Positions 25,082 to 29,812 of a DNA stretch of 29,812 nucleotides are shown here, piece by piece; position 1 is the stretch's first letter; every line of letters starts with the position of its first letter. The DNA lies in NCBI GenBank assembly GCA_944388685.1, contig CALXJS010000017.1, positions 1 to 29,812 of the forward strand, written 5' to 3'. The notes beneath the pieces were generated by a model. The model was given only the letters and a program-made list of their open reading frames with translations. It searched no databases and had not been told where the DNA came from. The position numbers were made by a program, and so were the translations under genes. The DNA is from an uncultured Clostridia bacterium (GTDB lineage: Bacteria; Bacillota_A; Clostridia; TANB77; CAG-508).

Positions 25082-25696
25082 ATGCCAGAAAAAAAGAAAA
25101 AAATAATCATAGGAGCAAGCATAGCAGTGATACTGCTATTGCTTGTCATCCTAATAGTAATAATATCAAACAATAATAAAACAGCAGAGGATACAGAAAC
25201 ATTAGAGAATGTGGATTTATTAGAACTGATAGATATAGACAACATAGATACTCTATCTTATGAAACAGAAAAAACAGAAGAAGAAATATCAACAAAATAT
25301 ATAACAGGAAGAAATACGTATGAAGTAAAAGCAAATGTGCAAGCGGGAGAAACAGAAGGGAAAATGATATATGTAAGAGGAGCACAAAATTTAAACATAT
25401 ATAAAGTAGAATATACATTAAATAAATATAAAGATACAACAACACAAGTACAAAATATAATGGAAGAATTTGAAACTGTGTGTGAAGGATATATGGAAAT
25501 AACAGAAGAAGAATATACAGAAACAGAACAACTATATGGAGAAAGTACAGAAAGTTTTGAAAGACCAATAGAAGAAAGTATCTATTATGAAGAAAGATTA
25601 TATAGCAAAACATATAAAAATACAGAATACACATATGATATAAATTTTTATAAGCAAGATAATAAAATTGTATGTGAATTTGTGAAAACTTTATAA
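25082..25696 (+). CDS. Membrane-anchored hypothetical protein (204 aa)
   Basis: I do not recognise the family. The product starts MPEKKKKIIIG and has one membrane helix at about 8-29. An acidic, Glu/Thr-rich extracellular part follows, with motifs such as LLELIDIDNIDTLSY and EEEYTETEQLYGE. There is no cysteine ladder or enzyme motif. ATG 25082 follows GTGGAGGG. It lies 27 bases after the BspA-like gene and ends before a terminator, so the two form a unit. It may be an accessory for export, anchoring or stability of that protein, but this rests on position only. Confidence 0.75.
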   Translation: MPEKKKKIIIGASIAVILLLLVILIVIISNNNKTAEDTETLENVDLLELIDIDNIDTLSYETEKTEEEISTKYITGRNTYEVKANVQAGETEGKMIYVRGAQNLNIYKVEYTLNKYKDTTTQVQNIMEEFETVCEGYMEITEEEYTETEQLYGESTESFERPIEESIYYEERLYSKTYKNTEYTYDINFYKQDNKIVCEFVKTL

Positions 25697-25724
25697 TGAA
25701 TTAAAAAAATATAGGATTGTAGAG

Positions 25725-25748
25725 AAAGACCTGTAAAAGGTCTTTTTT
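25725..25748 (+). terminator. Terminator after the surface-protein operon
   Basis: AAAGACCT (25725-25732) pairs with AGGTCTTT (25738-25745) around a five-base loop, followed by T's. Confidence 0.85.
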
Positions 25749-25791
25749 GTTGTCGTTATCATATTTGTTCACAAAAAATTCACAAATTATT

Positions 25792-25818
25792 TTAGCAAAA
25801 TGTATTGACAAGTGCTAA
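25792..25818. promoter_or_regulatory. Upstream CIRCE-like HrcA operator (degenerate)
   Basis: TTAGCAAAA, nine bases, then AAGTGCTAA matches the outer six bases of each CIRCE half (TTAGCACTC-N9-GAGTGCTAA). It covers the -35 box TTGACA and starts exactly 50 bases before the second operator. Confidence 0.6.
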
Positions 25819-25833
25819 AAAGGGGTATAATAT
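25805..25833 (+). promoter_or_regulatory. Promoter of the hrcA-grpE-dnaK operon
   Basis: TTGACA (25805-25810) is followed by TATAAT at 25826-25831 (15-base spacing) or TAATAT at 25828-25833 (17-base spacing). It sits between and partly within the two CIRCE-like operators, so HrcA binding would block it. Confidence 0.8.
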
Positions 25834-25841
25834 ATATGAAG

Positions 25842-25868
25842 TTAGCAGACAAACAACAAGAGTGCTAA
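25842..25868. promoter_or_regulatory. CIRCE operator for HrcA
   Basis: TTAGCAGAC, nine bases, then a perfect right half GAGTGCTAA. The left half differs from TTAGCACTC in its last three bases. It lies just after the predicted start of transcription, the usual place for CIRCE. Confidence 0.85.
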
Positions 25869-25948
25869 AAACCAATAATATAGTAATAATTACAAAAGCA
25901 GATGATATTATAAAATACTAACAATTTAATCTAAAAGAGGTGAGACAA

Positions 25949-26953
25949 TTGTTAGATGATAGAAAAAAGAAAGTGTTACAAGCAATCGTAGAAGAATACA
26001 TTAATACAGCAGAACCAGTTAGTTCAAATGCATTAACGACAAATCATGGTTTAGATTATAGTAGTGCAACAATCCGAAATGAAATGGCAGATTTAGAAAA
26101 AGCAGGTTATTTGGATAAAACACATACATCCAGCGGTAGAGTACCTTCAGAAAAAGGGTATAGATATTATGTGGATGAATTGTTAAAAGAAGATGATATT
26201 AGTTTAGAAGAAATCAAATATATTAGTGATAAGTTAGAAACAAAGGTAAATGAAATTGAGGATTTAACTAAAATTGCAGCAAATACAATATCAGAAGTTA
26301 CACATTATACAACCGTTTCCATAGGTCCAAAAGCAAATAGCCAGATTATCGAAGAGATTAAATTTGTATTGCTAGGTTCTAGAATGATGATGGCAGTTAT
26401 TTTAACGGATAGCGGACTGGTTAAAGAAACAATTATTAAATTTGATGAAGATATTACAGAAAAACAGGTTGAAACGATTAATTATATGTTTAATAAAAAA
26501 CTAAAAGGCCAACCAATTGAAACAATTGATAGACCTTTAGAAGATTATTTATATGATGAAATGACTTATAGTGTAAATGTTATTAAACCAATTATTGAAC
26601 AAATAAAAAGAGTTTTAGAAGAAGAAAACATATACTTAGAAGGTGCAAATAAATCATTTGAGTTACCAGAATTTAATAGTTTAGAAGTTGCCAAAAACTT
26701 TGTTAATATTTTGGATACAAAGGAGTTAGTAACAGATATGTTAGATTCTGGAATTGCGGATGATATTCATGTATATATTGGAGAAGAAAATCAAAAAGAA
26801 GAGTTAAAGGATTTTAGTGTTGTTACATTTAAACATAAAGTTAATGGAAAAGATTTAGGAACGATTGGTATTATTGGACCTAAAAGAATGGATTATTCAA
26901 AAGTCATTTCTGTTATGAAGTATATTAATAAAAAGTTAAAAGAAATAGAATAA
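25949..26953 (+). CDS. hrcA: Heat-inducible transcription repressor HrcA
   Basis: HrcA binds CIRCE and represses the heat-shock genes; GroEL helps keep it active. The N-terminal winged helix (about 1-80) has EYINTAEPVSSNALT, SSATIRNEMADLEKAGYL and HTSSGRVPSEKGYRYYVD, all diagnostic. A GAF-like dimerisation domain follows to the C-terminus (IIGPKRMDYSKVISVMKYI). I choose TTG 25949, giving MLDDRKKKVLQ, because GAGGTGAG lies at the right distance before it. The in-frame GTG 25940 is itself part of that ribosome binding site. The gene represses its own operon through the two operators just upstream. Confidence 0.95.
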   Translation: MLDDRKKKVLQAIVEEYINTAEPVSSNALTTNHGLDYSSATIRNEMADLEKAGYLDKTHTSSGRVPSEKGYRYYVDELLKEDDISLEEIKYISDKLETKVNEIEDLTKIAANTISEVTHYTTVSIGPKANSQIIEEIKFVLLGSRMMMAVILTDSGLVKETIIKFDEDITEKQVETINYMFNKKLKGQPIETIDRPLEDYLYDEMTYSVNVIKPIIEQIKRVLEEENIYLEGANKSFELPEFNSLEVAKNFVNILDTKELVTDMLDSGIADDIHVYIGEENQKEELKDFSVVTFKHKVNGKDLGTIGIIGPKRMDYSKVISVMKYINKKLKEIE

Positions 26954-27134
26954 TTTGAAAAATAATCATCATTTGGCGTTGTTGACCTTCATTTTTAATT
27001 TAATCAACGTACAAAAAGTACGTCTCATAAATTAAAAATCGGTCGCCTAGCCAAATATTATATATAATGCTTTCCTGAATAACACACAAAATGCTATCGC
27101 ATTTGGCGGCGTTATAATAATTCTTTTTCAAATT
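26952..27134 (+). repeat. Structured intergenic repeat, copy 3 (with internal insertion)
   Basis: Outer arms AATTTGAAAAATAAT at 26952 and the complementary stretch ending AAATT at 27134. P2 is ATTTGGC 26971-26977 with GCCAAAT 27050-27056, P2b is GACC 26984-26987 with GGTC 27041-27044, P3 is 26991-27002 with 27028-27039 (12 bp perfect), and P4 is ACGTAC 27007-27012 with GTACGT 27018-27023. About 60 extra bases at 27060-27120 include a second ATTTGGCG. It starts within the hrcA stop codon and fills most of the hrcA-grpE gap. Confidence 0.75.
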
Positions 27135-27163
27135 AGAGAACTAAGAAGAAAGGTGGTTTAAGA

Positions 27164-27676
27164 ATGGCAGAGAAAGAAAACAAAGAAGAATTAGAAAATG
27201 AAGTAAAAGAAGGAGTAGAAAAAAACGAAAACAAAAAAGAACAAGAGATTGTACCTAAATCAGAATATGATGAACTAGATGATAGATATAAAAGGATTTT
27301 AGCGGAATTTGAAAACTTCAAAAAAAGAAGTGCAAAAGAAAGAGAAAATTTATACAGTTCAATTCTATCAGATGTTGTTGCAGTAATGCTTCCAATTTTA
27401 GATAATTTAGAAAATGCAGCTAAAATAGAAACAAAAGATGAAGAATACAAAAAGGGAATTGAATTGGTATTAAAACAATTTCAAGATACATTAAAAGCAA
27501 AGGGTGTAGAAGAGATTAAAACGGTAGGAGAAACCTTTGATCCAGAATTGCATGAGGCAGTAAGTAGTGTACAAGATGATACAAAGGGTGAAAAGGAAAT
27601 TGTGCAAGAATATAGAAAAGGATATAAGATTGGTACAAAGGTTATACGCCATTCGATGGTTGTTGTAGCCAACTAA
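27164..27676 (+). CDS. grpE: Nucleotide exchange factor GrpE
   Basis: GrpE releases ADP from DnaK. The 170-aa product has an acidic, low-complexity start, then the long helix with DRYKRILAEFENFKKRSAKE, the MLPILDNLENAAK segment of the helical bundle, and the C-terminal beta domain GETFDPELHEAVS through RKGYKIGTKVIRHSMVVVA. The length is typical. ATG 27164 lies behind GAAAGGTGG. The gene follows hrcA in the heat-shock operon, although a structured repeat fills the gap on each side. Confidence 0.95.
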   Translation: MAEKENKEELENEVKEGVEKNENKKEQEIVPKSEYDELDDRYKRILAEFENFKKRSAKERENLYSSILSDVVAVMLPILDNLENAAKIETKDEEYKKGIELVLKQFQDTLKAKGVEEIKTVGETFDPELHEAVSSVQDDTKGEKEIVQEYRKGYKIGTKVIRHSMVVVAN

Positions 27677-27797
27677 ATGAATGAAAAACAGCAATCTTCA
27701 CATTTTTATAAATTTGTTCAAACCTCGATGTACAAAACCGTACACCTTCGGACTGATTAATTTTATAAAATGCAAATCTTATCATTTTCATTCATTT
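27675..27797 (-). repeat. Probable inverted relative of the structured repeat (copy 4)
   Basis: The fold-back 27675-27687 with 27785-27797 is a 13-bp perfect pair. Inside, CATTTTTATAAATT pairs with AATTTTATAAAATG, and TGTAC with GTACA around AAAACC. The length, 123 bp, equals copy 1. On the minus strand TTAATCA stands at the same place as in the other copies, but CCTAGCC is not recognisable. It starts within the grpE stop codon. Confidence 0.45.
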
Positions 27798-27813
27798 ATA
27801 AAGAGGAATTAAG

Positions 27814-28416
27814 ATGAAACAAGAAATAGAAAGAAAGTATACTGTGAAGTTTTTTCCTGAAAACTTGAAAATAATAGATATATTGAATATAGAACAAGCC
27901 TTTATATATAGAGATAAGAAAACAGTTATTAGAGTGCGAAAAATACAAAACAATACATCTAATGTTGAAAATAATGGAATACAATATATCTATACAGTAA
28001 AAACGAAAGGCGATTTAGATAGTTATAAGAAATCTGATATTGCCAGGGTATATGAAATTGAAAGTAATATACAAGCAAGTGAATATAAGGAATTAATAAA
28101 AAATAAAATAAGTAATATTATAAGAAAAATCAGAATGATAGTATCAATCCAAAATAACTTAAATGTAGAAATAGATATTTATAAAGATTACTTACAAGAT
28201 TTCATTACAGCAGAAGTAGAATTTCCAAATGAGAATATAGCCAATAGCTTTGAAAAGCCTGAATGGCTAGGAAAAGAAATTGGATATAAAACATTATCAA
28301 ATTGGAAATTATCTAATATGACAAAAGAAGAGTGGCAATCAAAAGTAACAAAAGAAACACTAGAAAACAATCGAAAAATTATTCAAGATTTAAAGAAAAA
28401 TAAAATCATTGAATAA
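27814..28416 (+). CDS. CYTH domain protein (triphosphate tunnel metalloenzyme family)
   Basis: The 200-aa product has the N-terminal ExExK signature in EIERKYTV. Further charged strand motifs follow (TVIRVRKI, YIYTVKTKG, NVEIDIYKDYL, FITAEVEFPNE) and EWLGKEIGYKTLSNWKLS at the end. Members bind triphosphates with divalent metal in a beta tunnel and act as inorganic triphosphatases or related enzymes; the substrate is not evident here. ATG 27814 follows AAGAGGAATTAAG. It lies between grpE and dnaK, where no CYTH gene is usual, and is probably read from the heat-shock promoter. About 180 bases of AT-rich DNA with weak hairpins separate it from dnaK. Confidence 0.85.
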   Translation: MKQEIERKYTVKFFPENLKIIDILNIEQAFIYRDKKTVIRVRKIQNNTSNVENNGIQYIYTVKTKGDLDSYKKSDIARVYEIESNIQASEYKELIKNKISNIIRKIRMIVSIQNNLNVEIDIYKDYLQDFITAEVEFPNENIANSFEKPEWLGKEIGYKTLSNWKLSNMTKEEWQSKVTKETLENNRKIIQDLKKNKIIE

Positions 28417-28571
28417 ACAGGATTAGTTTGCTTTAAGAGAACGATGTTTAATAGAATATGCATTTGAGTTCTTAACAAGTATATCATTTTATTATGTTAT
28501 TAATTTTAAAAATATAAATTTAATTATAGGGGATTAGTTAAAACAAATTTGTAATCGTTAAAAACTAATAA

Positions 28572-29812
<1,241 letters not shown>

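Overview
The window is strongly AT-rich DNA from a Firmicute, most likely an anaerobic spore-forming clostridium. The signs are a spoVT gene, the gene order hrcA-grpE-dnaK behind CIRCE operators, AGGAGG-type ribosome binding sites, a tmRNA whose tag ends in YALAA, and a PepV dipeptidase. I cannot name the species. Nearly all genes are on the plus strand. The exceptions are a truncated M14 peptidase gene (2225-2725) and the pepV / 140-aa pair (9866-11768).

Layout. 1-2190: the edge of a mobile element, with a 48-aa ORF, a structured repeat and a large serine recombinase. 2194-3680: a broken zinc carboxypeptidase gene diverging from a LysM protein gene, each with its own terminator. 3726-4166: tmRNA with promoter and terminator. 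4402-9741: a cell-envelope cluster of FemX-type peptidyltransferase, alanine racemase, a DUF1189-like membrane protein and FtsH; a 166-bp MITE sits between the first two. 9829-11859: a bidirectional terminator, an orphan 140-aa gene and pepV. 11881-12055: a large fold-back element. 12097-13960: a transketolase N-terminal half without its partner, then a methyltransferase. 14058-20697: recD2 (frameshifted), an inserted REP-associated tyrosine transposase, comFC, a KAP-like P-loop ATPase (frameshifted) and spoVT. 20851-22818: an IS1182-family element sitting in the end of a smaller inverted-repeat element. 22852-25748: a prepilin-like / BspA-repeat surface protein and a small membrane-anchored partner. 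25792-29812: the heat-shock operon hrcA-grpE-(CYTH)-dnaK, with dnaK cut by the window end.

The most interesting signal is not a protein. A roughly 120-bp structured repeat occurs at 280-402, 12167-12295 and 26952-27134, with a probable inverted relative at 27675-27797. Its helices change sequence between copies while staying paired, which points to selection on an RNA or single-stranded DNA fold. Copies lie in 5' leaders or directly after stop codons, including twice in the heat-shock operon.

Three genes (recD2, the KAP ATPase and the IS1182 transposase) are each broken by one base. In recD2 and the KAP gene the change is an extra C just before a GG, inside an essential motif. This may be sequencing error rather than true decay and should be settled from reads before calling them pseudogenes.
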